Assembly: GCA_011369465.1 (NCBI GenBank)
Contig: DRQG01000062.1
Coordinates: forward strand, 1-44,454
Length of the DNA: 44,454 nt
Source of the DNA: Caldithrix abyssi
GTDB taxonomy: Bacteria; Calditrichota; Calditrichia; Calditrichales; Calditrichaceae
Reading direction: 5' to 3'
Position 1 is the stretch's first letter. Each line of letters starts with the position of its first letter. The notes beneath the pieces were generated by a model. The model was not told the DNA's origin. It worked only from the letters and a program-made list of their open reading frames with translations, and did no database searches. Of the stretch, positions 32,878 to 42,803 are shown in pieces. Position numbers and translations under genes: made by a program.

Positions 32878-34383
32878 ATGAAGATAAAAAACTATCTGGG
32901 TATCGATATCGGCACCAGCGGCTGTAAAGCAGCTGTTTTTGATGCGGCAGGCAGCCAGATTACGCTTGCCGCACAGGAATACGACGTCATTTTTTCCGAC
33001 GACGGCGGGGCGGAGCTGAATTCCGACGAAGTGATAGAAAAATGTTTTCGGGTAATACGTGAATGCGCTGCTCAGGTAGAGAAACGTTCCATCGCTGCGT
33101 TAGCCATTGCCAGCCAGGGCGAAGCCTTTACCGCCATTGGAGAAAACGGTCAATCCTTATGTAACGCCATGGTTTCTTCCGATATGCGTTCGGAAACGCA
33201 TGTACAGCAGTGGACCGAACGGTTCGGTTCGGAAAAACTGTACAAGATAACCGGCCATACGGCACACCCCATGTTTACTCTATTCAAACTGTTTTGGTTA
33301 AAAACGGAACGGCCGGAAATCTGGAAAAAGACTAAAAAATTTCTCTGTTTCGAAGACCTGCTGCAATTCAGATTAGGTTTATCCCCGGCGATCGCCTGGC
33401 CGCTGGCCGGGCGCACTATGTTGTTTGACGTAAACAGACATTGCTGGTCTCCGGAAATTCTGACTTCTCTTGGTTTAGATTCTGAGCAGTTAGCCGTACC
33501 CGTGCCATCCGGCAGTGTGGTCGGCCGTTTGGATACAGAAACGGCGCAAAGACTCGGCCTGGCCGAACAAGCCATGGTGGTTACAGCCGGGCATGATCAG
33601 CCGGTGGGGGCGCTGGGCGCCGGAGCCACGCAAGCGAAAACGGCCATGTACGCCACCGGAACCGTGGAGTGCATTACGCCCGTAATCAAAAAAGCGGTTT
33701 ACTCGGAAGCGTTACGCCGGAATAATTTGTGCACGTACGATTATGTTTTAAAAGATTATTATACCACGGTCGCCTTTAGCCTGACAGGGGGAAATATTTT
33801 AAAATGGTTTCGGGATGAATTCGGTCAGCCGGAGCTGCGGGAGGCGCAGCAAACCGGGATAAACGCTTACGAACTTCTTCTTAACGCCGCCGCAAGCTCC
33901 CCAACCGATTTATTGGTGCTGCCTTATTTTACACCTTCCGGTACGCCCTATTTCGATACAAAAACCAGGGGAGCCATTGCCGGGTTACGGTTATCCAGCA
34001 AACGCAGCGAAGTTATCCGCGCCTTGCTGGAAGGCGTGGCTCTGGAAATGCGGCTCAACATCGATATACTCGAAAAGTCGGGCTACAAAATAAAAGAATT
34101 GCGCGCCATTGGCGGCGGTGCAAAATCGCCAAAATGGACGCAGCTGAAAGCGGATGTAACCGGGAAAAAGATCATTACCCTAAAAGTAACGGAAGCGGTA
34201 TGTATGGGAGCCGCTATGCTGGCCTGTGCTGCAGATACGGGTAAACCGATCGCGGAGCTGGCCGAAAAATGGGTATGCCCGGAAAGTACCGTTTATCCCG
34301 ACCCGGACAACACAGTTTGGTACGGTAAAGTATTCAAAAAGTACAAACAGCTCTACCAGGCGATGAAAAGTTTAAATATTTAA
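32878..34383 (+). CDS. FGGY-family carbohydrate kinase (xylulokinase/fuculokinase-like)
   Basis: The 501-aa protein has both FGGY domains. The N-terminal domain begins YLGIDIGTSGCKAAVFDAAG, with the catalytic aspartate region VVTAGHDQPVGALGAGA (about 236-252). The C-terminal nucleotide-binding domain has GVALEMRLNIDIL, LRAIGGGAKSPKWTQLKADVTGKKI and EAVCMGAAMLA. It would phosphorylate a ketose or polyol with ATP in the cytoplasm. It is the last gene of the plus-strand sugar operon, 39 bp after the aldolase and convergent with the SorE-like gene. Xylulose, L-fuculose and L-rhamnulose kinases are all close relatives. Confidence 0.88.
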   Translation: MKIKNYLGIDIGTSGCKAAVFDAAGSQITLAAQEYDVIFSDDGGAELNSDEVIEKCFRVIRECAAQVEKRSIAALAIASQGEAFTAIGENGQSLCNAMVSSDMRSETHVQQWTERFGSEKLYKITGHTAHPMFTLFKLFWLKTERPEIWKKTKKFLCFEDLLQFRLGLSPAIAWPLAGRTMLFDVNRHCWSPEILTSLGLDSEQLAVPVPSGSVVGRLDTETAQRLGLAEQAMVVTAGHDQPVGALGAGATQAKTAMYATGTVECITPVIKKAVYSEALRRNNLCTYDYVLKDYYTTVAFSLTGGNILKWFRDEFGQPELREAQQTGINAYELLLNAAASSPTDLLVLPYFTPSGTPYFDTKTRGAIAGLRLSSKRSEVIRALLEGVALEMRLNIDILEKSGYKIKELRAIGGGAKSPKWTQLKADVTGKKIITLKVTEAVCMGAAMLACAADTGKPIAELAEKWVCPESTVYPDPDNTVWYGKVFKKYKQLYQAMKSLNI

Positions 34384-34462
34384 ACTTTTATCGTTCTTAG
34401 GCAAAGCCCGTGTGTCCTGTACTAATTTTCCTTGTATAAGCTCTAAATTCGAATAACTTTGT

Positions 34463-35719
34463 TTATTCAATTCTTTCCGCATTTTTAAGCAGATATTCTT
34501 CCGCCTCTTTGGACCAAAGGCCGTTATTCTTTTTGGTTATTTGCGCCAGTTCCCCGAATAACGTATCCGCCTTGGCTTTTTCTTCAAACTCATCAAGCGC
34601 AGTTAACGGCAATGATATTTGCGGATAAATCAGTTTTTTACCGCCGGGTATTTTGGGAAGGTTTAAGATGGTTTGCACGGCACTGTCCAACCCGCCTATA
34701 TGAGTAATCATAATAGCCGGATTAATACGGTTTTTTTTAATCATCCGCAGGGCGTCGAGCAAATCTTCGCTGTTACTTCCGGCGGAGCCGATAATATGAT
34801 GTCTGTTATAGTGGACGTCGTAAAAATTAATTTCGGCGCTAAAATTTTTCTGCGACGGGCCCGCAAAAAAATTTAAACAGCCTCCGGGAGCCATTAACTG
34901 CTGGGCCTGTGTTACCAGTTCTTTAACCGGAACAAAAATAAAAACATCATCAAAGCGAACACCGCCGGTTTGCGCCAAGATTTCCGCTGCCGTCCTGCCT
35001 CCGCTGTTTACAAACAATAATTCGACGTTTTTTTCATCGCAAAACAGTTTTTCCGCCCGGTCAAGTTTTGCCTGATCGATATCGGTAAGCAGAATGCGCG
35101 CCGGTTTTTGATCCATGTTCAAAAGGATATCAATCATGGCCAACCCCATGGGACCGCCGCCGCCCAATACGGCCACATTCCCCTGTTCCTTTATACCCGT
35201 TTTGTGCCCGTATTGATTTGTTTCGTAGTGAAACTGCTCTTTTATAGCGCCGAATATACAGGCAATCGGTTCGGCCAGCGAACCTTTGAAATAAGCGTCC
35301 GCCTCGCAGGGAAGGAGACAATTTTGTTCCATGACCTCGCCGGGAATAATCACTTTGGTGGCATTTCCGCCTAAATAGAAAAACGAGTAACCCGGCGCTT
35401 CCGCTTCCCTTCCGGGAATGTTTAAAGCCGGCTGGATTGTAAATTTACTGCCAGCCTTAAATCGGTCTTTATATGCATTGCCCACCTCGAGGATATTTCC
35501 GCACAGTTCATGCCCGATAATAACGGGATTTTCAGCCACATTGTCTGGAACTCTTTTGTGATCCGCCCCCTGGATAACCGCCTTATGGGACGACATGCAG
35601 ATACTATTGCTGATGACCTCGGCTAATATCTCGTTTTCCCTGATTTTCGGTAACTCAAAGGATTCCATCCGTAAATCGTTTTTGCCGTAAAGTCTTATTG
35701 CGGTGGTCTGTTTTTTCAC
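34463..35719 (-). CDS. sorE: L-sorbose-1-phosphate reductase-like zinc-family dehydrogenase
   Basis: The 418-aa medium-chain dehydrogenase matches what I recall of Klebsiella SorE in length and distinctive segments: ISNSICMSSHKAV, HKRVPDNVAENPVIIGHELCG, GGNATKVIIP, GGCLNFFAGPSQKNFSAEINFYDVHYN, and MITHIGGLDSAVQTILNLPKIPGGKKLIYP. The NAD motif is AVLGGGGPMG. SorE interconverts L-sorbose-1-P and D-glucitol-6-P. Here it lies 6 bp downstream of a fused 2-oxoacid dehydrogenase E1, which is not its usual company, so it may act on a related ketose-1-phosphate. No sorbose PTS is seen. Confidence 0.75.
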   Translation of the reverse strand: MKKQTTAIRLYGKNDLRMESFELPKIRENEILAEVISNSICMSSHKAVIQGADHKRVPDNVAENPVIIGHELCGNILEVGNAYKDRFKAGSKFTIQPALNIPGREAEAPGYSFFYLGGNATKVIIPGEVMEQNCLLPCEADAYFKGSLAEPIACIFGAIKEQFHYETNQYGHKTGIKEQGNVAVLGGGGPMGLAMIDILLNMDQKPARILLTDIDQAKLDRAEKLFCDEKNVELLFVNSGGRTAAEILAQTGGVRFDDVFIFVPVKELVTQAQQLMAPGGCLNFFAGPSQKNFSAEINFYDVHYNRHHIIGSAGSNSEDLLDALRMIKKNRINPAIMITHIGGLDSAVQTILNLPKIPGGKKLIYPQISLPLTALDEFEEKAKADTLFGELAQITKKNNGLWSKEAEEYLLKNAERIE

Positions 35720-35725
35720 TTTGGA

Positions 35726-38188
35726 TTACACCCCCTTCTTGTTTCGGTATTTTAGTTCCTCGATACTTTGATTGGTCGATACCCGGTGACCCGGAAGCGG
35801 CAAAAGTCTTTCATGAATTGCATCTATAATCCATTCCTTTTGCGGGAAAAACATATTTTCCAATTCGGCGGCGGGGGTAATCCAATTTCTGGAACCAACA
35901 ACTACAGGAGGCCCGTCCAACTCGTCAAAAGCAAGCTGTGTAATTTGCGCCGCCATAGTATTGAGAAAGGAACCCCTTTCCACGGCGTCGGAAACAAGGA
36001 CTATTTTTCCCGTTTTTTTCAGGGAATCGACTATTAAATCATAATTGAGCGGATTAATAAAACGGGCATCAATAATTTCCGCTTCCAGGTCATATTGCTC
36101 TCTTAACACCTCCGCCGCATCCAAAGCGGCATAAAGAGCGGCGCCAATGGTTACAATGGTTATATCTTTTCCGGTAGTGCGTATTACCGGCTGCCCCTCT
36201 TCTATTTCATAATATCCTTCGGGCACTCCCTCTGTATGAAACATTTCTCCCACATCATATATTTTCTGGCTCTCCAAAAACACGACCGGGTCTGTGCCGC
36301 TCAGAGCTAAATTCATCATGCCTTTGGCGTCGTAGGGGGTGGCGGGAAACATCACTTTTAAACCCGGAATGTGGGCAAGCATGGCCGACCAATCCTGAGA
36401 ATGCTGTGCGCCGTACTTGTTACCTACCGAAATGCGCAGCACCAGCGGCATTCGAAGAACGCCCGCGGACATGGATTGCCATTTGGCCATTTGATTAAAT
36501 ACCTCATCGCCTGCTCTGCCCAGAAAATCGTTATACATCAATTCCACAAGGGCGCGGCCACCGGACAGAGCATACCCAACCGCCGTGCCGACGATGGCGC
36601 CTTCGGCAATGGGTGCATTGAACAGCCGATGATAAGGCAAGGCTTCGGTAAGTCCCCGATAAACGGCAAAAGCGCCGCCCCAATCCCGGTTTTCTTCGCC
36701 GTAAATCACCAACGTCGGGTCGATGTAGGCGCGATGGATAATCGCTTCGAATAGAGCATCGCGCAAAAGAAACATTTTATTTTTGGAATACAGTTTGCCG
36801 CTGCGGTCGTAGGCATAACGTTCTTTTTTTGCTAACGATTTTAATCGGGAATTTTCTTCCAATGGCAGCAGCACTTCCGGCTCTCTGTTTTCGAATTTTT
36901 CTATCTTCTGATTGGAAAACATTACGCCGGCAATATACTCCGAATGCAGCGCTTCACGGGGCGAAACAGCCATATCAACCGCTTTGGCAAAATTGCCCGC
37001 TATTTTGTTGCGTGCTGTTTCCTTAAAGGCCAGCAGTTCTTCCTGAGAAAGAACATCATGTTTTATTAAATAGCGGGCGTACTCATTTACGGCATCGTTC
37101 TTTTCCCATAATTCCAGTTCCTCTTTTGTTCTGTAAGACGAAGCATCCGAGGGGGAGTGTCCCGAATAGCGGTAGGTAATGGTATCCAGTAGAACCGGCC
37201 CCCGGCCTTCCTGTAATATTTTTCGTTTTCTTTCAACAGCATCGGCCACGGCCAGCGGGTTGTAACCATCCACCCGTTCGGCATGAAGCTGATCGCTGTT
37301 AACACCCGCACCGATTCTGGCCAGTGTATTAAAACCCATTGTCTCACCCACAGTTTGCCCGCCCATGCCATAAAAATTGTTAAAATAGTTGAAGATCACG
37401 GGAGGGGCGCCAAATCCTTTCCCCCATAATGTTTTGTATTGATCCATCGAGGCAAAAGCCAGAGCCTCCCACGTAGGTCCGCAGGCGGAAGCGCCGTCGC
37501 CGATATTGGAAATAACGATGCCATCCTTTTTGTTCACCAATTTATAGAGCGCAGCGCCTAAAGCGATGTCGGCTGAACCGCCCACTATAGCGTTATTGGG
37601 CATACTTCCGAAGGGTGCAAAAAAGGCATGCATAGAACCGCCTAATCCTCTGTGAAATCCGGTCACTTTGGCAAAGATTTCGGCCAGCATGCCGTACAAG
37701 ATGAAATCATAGGCTAAATCTTTAATATCGGAATGTGAACCGTCCTTTTCAACAACTTTAAAGATGGCGCCGTCCAGATAGGTTTTCATAATTTCGATTA
37801 AGTCGCTCTCGCTTGTTTTTACAATAGCGGAAAAACTCTTGGCAAGTATTTCACCGTGACTGCGATGCGAACCGAAGATCAAATCGTTTCTATCCAGGGT
37901 GAGGGCCTGCCCAACGGCAGCAGCCTCCTGCCCCAAAGACAGATGAGCCGGTCCTTTATGATTATATTTGACGCCCTGGTACACGCCTTCCGTTTTTATT
38001 TTATTCAAGGCGTATTCGAATTCCCGGATGATCAGCATATCCATCAGAATACGCCTTAATCCCTCGATGCCATATTTTTTAACCTCACGGGAAAAGTCGG
38101 GTTTATATTGGTTTAACGGAATGTCCCGCAACTTTAGTATGCCGGCTTTTCTAACGTCGGCGGGATCAATTAAAATCGATTTTGGCAT
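35726..38188 (-). CDS. 2-oxoacid dehydrogenase E1, alpha and beta subunits fused
   Basis: The 820-aa protein joins E1 alpha (about 30-400) and E1 beta (about 470-800). The alpha half has the thiamine diphosphate motif starting IGDGASACG and closing at [11 protein letters not shown], plus the phosphorylation-loop-like [13 protein letters not shown]. The beta half has [51 protein letters not shown] and the transketolase C-terminal domain ([18 protein letters not shown]). It decarboxylates a 2-oxo acid, or cleaves an acetoin-like ketol, and passes the acyl group to E2 lipoate. It is larger than the usual ~660-aa fused E1 because of an N-terminal extension and extra residues near 110-175. Substrate unknown. 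Confidence 0.88.
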   Translation of the reverse strand: MPKSILIDPADVRKAGILKLRDIPLNQYKPDFSREVKKYGIEGLRRILMDMLIIREFEYALNKIKTEGVYQGVKYNHKGPAHLSLGQEAAAVGQALTLDRNDLIFGSHRSHGEILAKSFSAIVKTSESDLIEIMKTYLDGAIFKVVEKDGSHSDIKDLAYDFILYGMLAEIFAKVTGFHRGLGGSMHAFFAPFGSMPNNAIVGGSADIALGAALYKLVNKKDGIVISNIGDGASACGPTWEALAFASMDQYKTLWGKGFGAPPVIFNYFNNFYGMGGQTVGETMGFNTLARIGAGVNSDQLHAERVDGYNPLAVADAVERKRKILQEGRGPVLLDTITYRYSGHSPSDASSYRTKEELELWEKNDAVNEYARYLIKHDVLSQEELLAFKETARNKIAGNFAKAVDMAVSPREALHSEYIAGVMFSNQKIEKFENREPEVLLPLEENSRLKSLAKKERYAYDRSGKLYSKNKMFLLRDALFEAIIHRAYIDPTLVIYGEENRDWGGAFAVYRGLTEALPYHRLFNAPIAEGAIVGTAVGYALSGGRALVELMYNDFLGRAGDEVFNQMAKWQSMSAGVLRMPLVLRISVGNKYGAQHSQDWSAMLAHIPGLKVMFPATPYDAKGMMNLALSGTDPVVFLESQKIYDVGEMFHTEGVPEGYYEIEEGQPVIRTTGKDITIVTIGAALYAALDAAEVLREQYDLEAEIIDARFINPLNYDLIVDSLKKTGKIVLVSDAVERGSFLNTMAAQITQLAFDELDGPPVVVGSRNWITPAAELENMFFPQKEWIIDAIHERLLPLPGHRVSTNQSIEELKYRNKKGV

Positions 38189-38206
38189 TCTGTTCTCCGC
38201 TGGTTC

Positions 38207-39562
38207 TTACTGTGTATCTTCCAGTTCCCATAAGGTATCCTTAATGGCTTCGGATACTGTGGGATGCGGAAAAATGATTTCCTTGATATCTCTAACTCTG
38301 AGTTCCGCTTCGATCATAAGCGCCGCACCGTAAATGATCTCCGAATTTGTACCACCCAGTAGAAACAGGCCTAAAAGCAGATTATTCTCGGCGTCCACCA
38401 CCACCTTACAAAGGCCCTGTTCCCTTCCGTGTTCCGCATAAAAACGGCCATTGGCTCTTAGTTGCAGGGTTTTTGATTTTGTATGATATCCCCGCTCGGC
38501 GGCCTGTGCTTCGCTTAATCCCACGCCGGACAACTCCGGATATGTATAGATGACCCAGGGAATGGCATGGTAACGCATCCTGTCTTTAATGCCTGTTATG
38601 GTATTTACGGCCACTTCAGCCATGCGATAGGCGGAATGGGCCAGCGCCGATTTTCCCGTAACATCTCCGACTGCAAAAATGCCGGGTATGTTGGTTTGCA
38701 TTCTATCATTTACCTCTATTCCCCTGCTGCTGTAATCGAGATTTAATCTTTCCAAACCAAGCCCCTGCACATTGGGCGCCCGGCCGGCAGCCAGAAGCAC
38801 CAAATCGGCCTCACAACTCATTTCATTGCCGTTTTTCCGATAAACCACCCACCGGTTTTCAATCCTTTGTACACGGGCGTCTGTAATGATGGTACAGTTT
38901 TTAAGCGCGTTGCCCAGCGCTTTGGCGATTTCAACATCCACCTGGGGGAGTATTTCCGGCAGCATTTCCAGTACCGTTACCTCCACACCCACCATGCCAA
39001 AATACGAGGCGAATTCCAGCCCGATAACCCCGCCGCCTATGATAACCGCTTTACGGGGCAACTTTTCAATAGAGAATATGGTGTCGCTGGTAAATACATT
39101 TTCCCTATCGATACCTTCAATGGGAGGCAAAGCGGCAGACGAACCGGTTGCAATGATTATATTGTCCGCCCTGTAGGCATTGCTGCCGACCTTTAGTGTG
39201 TTTTTATGTTTAAATTCGGCAAAGCCTCTCAGCGTTGTAACCTTGCTGCGTTTCATGCGGAAAGACACGCCTTTGGTCATTAAATCCACAACTTTGTTTT
39301 TCCAGGCAACTGCTTTTTCAAAATGGTATTCTGCACCCGAAACAGAAACACCGTATTGTACGCTGTTTTGGGCTTTATAAAATATTTTGGCGGAATGAAG
39401 CCAGGTTTTCGTGGGTATGCAGCCTCTGTTCAGACAAACGCCTCCCAGCCGCTCTTCTTTTTCCACGAGCAGAACCTTCAGTCCTTTATTGCCGGCTCGT
39501 TCGGCGGCAAGATAGCCTCCCGGCCCGCTTCCGATAACAATTAAATCATAGTGTTGTTGCAA
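38207..39562 (-). CDS. lpdA: Dihydrolipoyl dehydrogenase (E3)
   Basis: The 451-aa flavoprotein has the FAD motif IGSGPGGYLAAERAG, the redox disulfide GGVCLNRGCIP (Cys43, Cys48), the NAD motif VIIGGGVIGLEFASYF, the second FAD motif GIFAVGDVTG and the catalytic His-Glu pair in HPTVSEAI. It reoxidises dihydrolipoate on E2 with NAD. It sits between E2 (24 bp upstream) and fused E1 (18 bp downstream), so the operon encodes a complete dedicated complex rather than borrowing a housekeeping E3. Confidence 0.93.
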   Translation of the reverse strand: MQQHYDLIVIGSGPGGYLAAERAGNKGLKVLLVEKEERLGGVCLNRGCIPTKTWLHSAKIFYKAQNSVQYGVSVSGAEYHFEKAVAWKNKVVDLMTKGVSFRMKRSKVTTLRGFAEFKHKNTLKVGSNAYRADNIIIATGSSAALPPIEGIDRENVFTSDTIFSIEKLPRKAVIIGGGVIGLEFASYFGMVGVEVTVLEMLPEILPQVDVEIAKALGNALKNCTIITDARVQRIENRWVVYRKNGNEMSCEADLVLLAAGRAPNVQGLGLERLNLDYSSRGIEVNDRMQTNIPGIFAVGDVTGKSALAHSAYRMAEVAVNTITGIKDRMRYHAIPWVIYTYPELSGVGLSEAQAAERGYHTKSKTLQLRANGRFYAEHGREQGLCKVVVDAENNLLLGLFLLGGTNSEIIYGAALMIEAELRVRDIKEIIFPHPTVSEAIKDTLWELEDTQ

Positions 39563-39586
39563 AGTCCTCTCCTGTTTTGCGAGCAG

Positions 39587-40924
39587 CTATATCGCAACGA
39601 GTATATTAATGTTTTTTATTGCTTCCGCCAGTTCCTGTAAAAAACCGGTGCCTGCCGCACCGTCGATGACCTGGTGATTTATGGTCAGCGACAAACCAAT
39701 GTGGGGGGTAAATTCTACCCCTGCTTCCGTTTGAACCGGCTTCAGATGGATCGCATTCAAACCCAAAATGGCGTTTTGCGGCAAATTCAACACCGGTGTG
39801 AAACTCTCAATACCAAAAGAACCCAGGTTGGTAACCGTAAACGTGGCCGGGGACAGGTCTTCTTTGTGTATCCTATTATTGCGGCAAGCTTCCGTCAGCC
39901 GTTTTATCTCTTTGGATAGAGAAAGCAGATCGAAGTTTTGCGCGTTTTTTACGGTGGGAACAATCAATCCGCGTTTCGTGTCAACGGCAAAACCGAGATG
40001 GATGTTTTTGTAATACTTAACGGTATAGTCGTTCAGCAAGCTGTTGATAACCGGATGATTGGGCAATATTTTTATCACTGCAAACATCACAAGATCGTTG
40101 ATATTGACCGAAGCAAAAGGATGATTGAGGGCGCTCTTCTTGAAACCCGCCCTCAAAGCCAGTAAAGCCGACGCATCCGCGCTGCGATGTAGCGTTAACT
40201 GCGCCGAATTTTGCAGGGAAGCCAGCATTCTCTCGGATATGATTTTACGCACACCTTTCAGGGGCTCTTCCCGGACAATATCCTTTTCCGGTTCAGCCTG
40301 GGAAGAAGATAAAACATCCTGCCTGGTTATCCGGCCGCCCAAACCGCTGCCCTCGGCAGGAAGGGGTGCATCAGTTACCAAGACCGCCTCCCTGGCTGCC
40401 GGCGTCAAGGGTTGCCTGATCTGCATTACATTCAGAACATCCCTTTCGATAACCCGCCCCATAGGACCGCTGCCCTGTATTCCGGAAAGCGAGATGCCGT
40501 GCTTTTTCGCTAATTGTCTGGCCCGCGGCGAAACGCCACGTCTGTTGTTTGATGTTTTTTCAGTAACCGGTATCTTTTCTTCACTCTCTTTGTGTCCTGT
40601 TTCAGGTGCCGGAAGGTTTACCGGCGATTCCTGCGGTTGTTCAGGGATATCCGTTTGAGCCGGGCGTAAATTCTCATAGTCCTCACCTTCTTCACCGATT
40701 GCCGCAATATGGGTTAAAACCGGTATATCGTCCCCTTCCTCAAAAAATAATTCAAGCAGCGTCCCTTCTTCTTCCGCTTCTATTTCGAACACCGCTTTAT
40801 CGGTCTCCACCTCGCAGAGGATATCGCCTTTTTTTATTTTATCACCCTTTTTCTTTCTCCAGGACAATAGAATACACGATTCTACCGTATTCCCCTGACG
40901 GGGCAAAATTACAGCTTTTGCCAT
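39587..40924 (-). CDS. Dihydrolipoamide acyltransferase (E2)
   Basis: The 445-aa protein has one lipoyl domain (1-80; lipoyl Lys43 in ETDKAVFE) and a linker rich in Pro/Glu (81-128). A peripheral subunit-binding domain follows (131-163; SPRARQLAKKHGISL, GSGPMGRVIERDV). A second, degenerate copy appears at 174-205 (TPAAREAV, GSGLGGRITRQDVL). The catalytic domain (about 220-445) has the active-site NHQVIDGAAG. It transfers an acyl group from E1 to CoA. Its start codon follows directly on the stop of the MtlD-like gene. Acyl specificity cannot be read from sequence. Confidence 0.9.
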   Translation of the reverse strand: MAKAVILPRQGNTVESCILLSWRKKKGDKIKKGDILCEVETDKAVFEIEAEEEGTLLELFFEEGDDIPVLTHIAAIGEEGEDYENLRPAQTDIPEQPQESPVNLPAPETGHKESEEKIPVTEKTSNNRRGVSPRARQLAKKHGISLSGIQGSGPMGRVIERDVLNVMQIRQPLTPAAREAVLVTDAPLPAEGSGLGGRITRQDVLSSSQAEPEKDIVREEPLKGVRKIISERMLASLQNSAQLTLHRSADASALLALRAGFKKSALNHPFASVNINDLVMFAVIKILPNHPVINSLLNDYTVKYYKNIHLGFAVDTKRGLIVPTVKNAQNFDLLSLSKEIKRLTEACRNNRIHKEDLSPATFTVTNLGSFGIESFTPVLNLPQNAILGLNAIHLKPVQTEAGVEFTPHIGLSLTINHQVIDGAAGTGFLQELAEAIKNINILVAI

Positions 40925-42208
40925 TTAGCCGCTCCCTTTTCCCGCAAAATGAAACTGTTCCATAAATTCATCATACTGTGCCATAATTAAACTCAGAACC
41001 ATATCTTTAAGCCCGTCATCTTCCGCTTTTTCCCAAATAGAAATGAGTATATCTCGCACCCTGTTTTTGCTTAAACAAGAAATATCTTCCGGAAGCGGGA
41101 TTCCTTTTTCCTGTCTGTTCTTTATCAAAAAACAAATACCCCCCAAAACACCTTTGGCGATGGTATTTGCCTGAACCTTCTGTTTAAGCGCTTCTCTGAT
41201 GGTACCGATCAACCTGTCGCCATATCCTAACTTGCGTAACGGATCACGGCAAATTCTTTGTACTTCATCCCTTAAGAACGGATTGGTCATACGCTGTAAC
41301 AGGTCTTCGCCGTAAGCGGCAAAGCCCCTTTCGGTGAATAGCGAGTCACCCAGATGTTGATATTTTTTTACCAGGAATGCGCCGCTTTCCTTTTTAAAGG
41401 CCGTTTCACCGTAGGCCCACAACATTTGGTCATTTTTAATTTCATCCATATAGTTATAGGATTTCATATCGGCTAAAAAGCCGAGCATCGAATGAACCGC
41501 ATTGTGACCAAACAGTTTGGCTTCTTCGAAGGGCAAGAGATTTTCTTTTTCTACAAAGACGTCTATCCCCCGGGTAAAGCCGGGTAGAGTAATTTTGCTG
41601 ACGATGATGCTGTTAAATGCTTCCACTAAAACAGCATAGGAACTTTCCCGGGTAATCGTGCTTAGGTCAAGCCGTTCTATGGTTTCTTTATTTTGTATGA
41701 TTCCGCTCATTTTTCCAATGACCGTATTAAGGGGCTGAAAATTAACCAACTTTTCGGACCCGGCTATCTGTTGAATTTGCTTGTAAAGAATTTCAGCTGC
41801 GTAATTATTGTTTTCCGCGGCATAGAGTATTTGTTGCCTGGCCGGATTGATGTTTTCCGCCAGCAAAGAAACAATAGAATTTTCGCCCTTCGTATAAAAG
41901 TCGATGCTCGGAACGGCAGTAGCCATTTCATCCGCGCAACGGATGGCCGCTTTTATTTTTTTTACATCCTCTGCATTTAGGGGGTTATACACTTCAATAT
42001 TTTTGATATGGAATTTTTCTATCTTGCTGTCCGTAGCAATATTGACGATGATGGAATTTCCTTCGTGCCTTACTTCGCTGACCAATTTTTCATTAATTTC
42101 GGCTATGACCAAACGATCGAAATTACCCGATTTAGTCGCTTCCAACAGCATCAACCCGGATTGGATAGCTCCCAGACCGAAACCAAAAAATGTCTTTTTC
42201 CTATTCAA
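40925..42208 (-). CDS. Mannitol-1-phosphate 5-dehydrogenase-like polyol-phosphate dehydrogenase
   Basis: The 427-aa protein resembles the mannitol dehydrogenase family. The N-terminal nucleotide motif (FFGFGLGAIQSGLMLLEA) is followed by a middle region with a possible catalytic lysine segment. The all-helical C-terminal domain has the family marker RDPLRKLGYGDRLIGTIREAL. MtlD oxidises mannitol-1-P (or, in relatives, glucitol-6-P or other polyol phosphates) to a ketose phosphate. It lies between the HAD phosphatase (16 bp) and E2 (0 bp). With the SorE-like enzyme in the same operon it could form a ketose-1-P to polyol-phosphate to ketose-6-P conversion. The glycine motif is unusual for MtlD, so function is uncertain. 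Confidence 0.7.
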   Translation of the reverse strand: MNRKKTFFGFGLGAIQSGLMLLEATKSGNFDRLVIAEINEKLVSEVRHEGNSIIVNIATDSKIEKFHIKNIEVYNPLNAEDVKKIKAAIRCADEMATAVPSIDFYTKGENSIVSLLAENINPARQQILYAAENNNYAAEILYKQIQQIAGSEKLVNFQPLNTVIGKMSGIIQNKETIERLDLSTITRESSYAVLVEAFNSIIVSKITLPGFTRGIDVFVEKENLLPFEEAKLFGHNAVHSMLGFLADMKSYNYMDEIKNDQMLWAYGETAFKKESGAFLVKKYQHLGDSLFTERGFAAYGEDLLQRMTNPFLRDEVQRICRDPLRKLGYGDRLIGTIREALKQKVQANTIAKGVLGGICFLIKNRQEKGIPLPEDISCLSKNRVRDILISIWEKAEDDGLKDMVLSLIMAQYDEFMEQFHFAGKGSG

Positions 42209-42224
42209 AAAGAAATCCTAAGAT

Positions 42225-42803
42225 TTAAATATACTTTCTTATATCCGTTACGATCATGCCTGCTTTTTCGGCCGCCTCTATACCGTAATCGCCATCTTCA
42301 AAAACCTGGCACCGTTCCGGTACAACGTTTAAACAACGAGCGGCCTCAAGAAACATATCGGGAGCCGGTTTGGGGGCCAGACCGTCATCAGCGGTCAGTA
42401 TCACCTTAAACAGCCCGGCTAACCCGACAGCCTGCAGGGAAATTCTCACGCTTTTTTCCGGGCTGCCGGAACAAACAGCCATGGGTAGAATACCCGCATG
42501 ATGCCGTACAACTTCAGCCACCGGTTCAATGGGTTTAACGGTCTGCAAACGCTTTAAGGCTATTTCTTCCTTTATTGCAGTAAATCTCAGCACATTAAGA
42601 TGGTCGTTATAATGTCGGTTATACTCTCGTACTACATCCGCTACCCGCATGCCTTTGCGTGCATTTACAAAGTCATGAGGATAAGAGCGGCCAAACTTTT
42701 TAAAGGTTTCCCGCCAGGCTTCAAAATGCAGAGGCATTGAATCCACCAGTGTACCGTCACAGTCAAAGATCAATGCCTGTATATTTTTTTCTATTTTGAT
42801 CAT
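42225..42803 (-). CDS. HAD-superfamily phosphatase/phosphomutase (beta-phosphoglucomutase-like)
   Basis: The 192-aa protein has the four HAD motifs: FDCDGTLVDS (nucleophile Asp14, acid/base Asp16), AVCSGSPE, the lysine in APKPAPDMF and the acidic pair in VFEDGDYG. A helical cap sits between motifs I and II (FEAWRETFKKFG). It resembles YqaB/beta-phosphoglucomutase-like sugar phosphatases. Its start overlaps the DeoR stop by 4 bases (42800-42803), so translation is coupled. It may dephosphorylate or isomerise a sugar phosphate in the same pathway, or clear a dead-end one. Confidence 0.87.
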   Translation of the reverse strand: MIKIEKNIQALIFDCDGTLVDSMPLHFEAWRETFKKFGRSYPHDFVNARKGMRVADVVREYNRHYNDHLNVLRFTAIKEEIALKRLQTVKPIEPVAEVVRHHAGILPMAVCSGSPEKSVRISLQAVGLAGLFKVILTADDGLAPKPAPDMFLEAARCLNVVPERCQVFEDGDYGIEAAEKAGMIVTDIRKYI

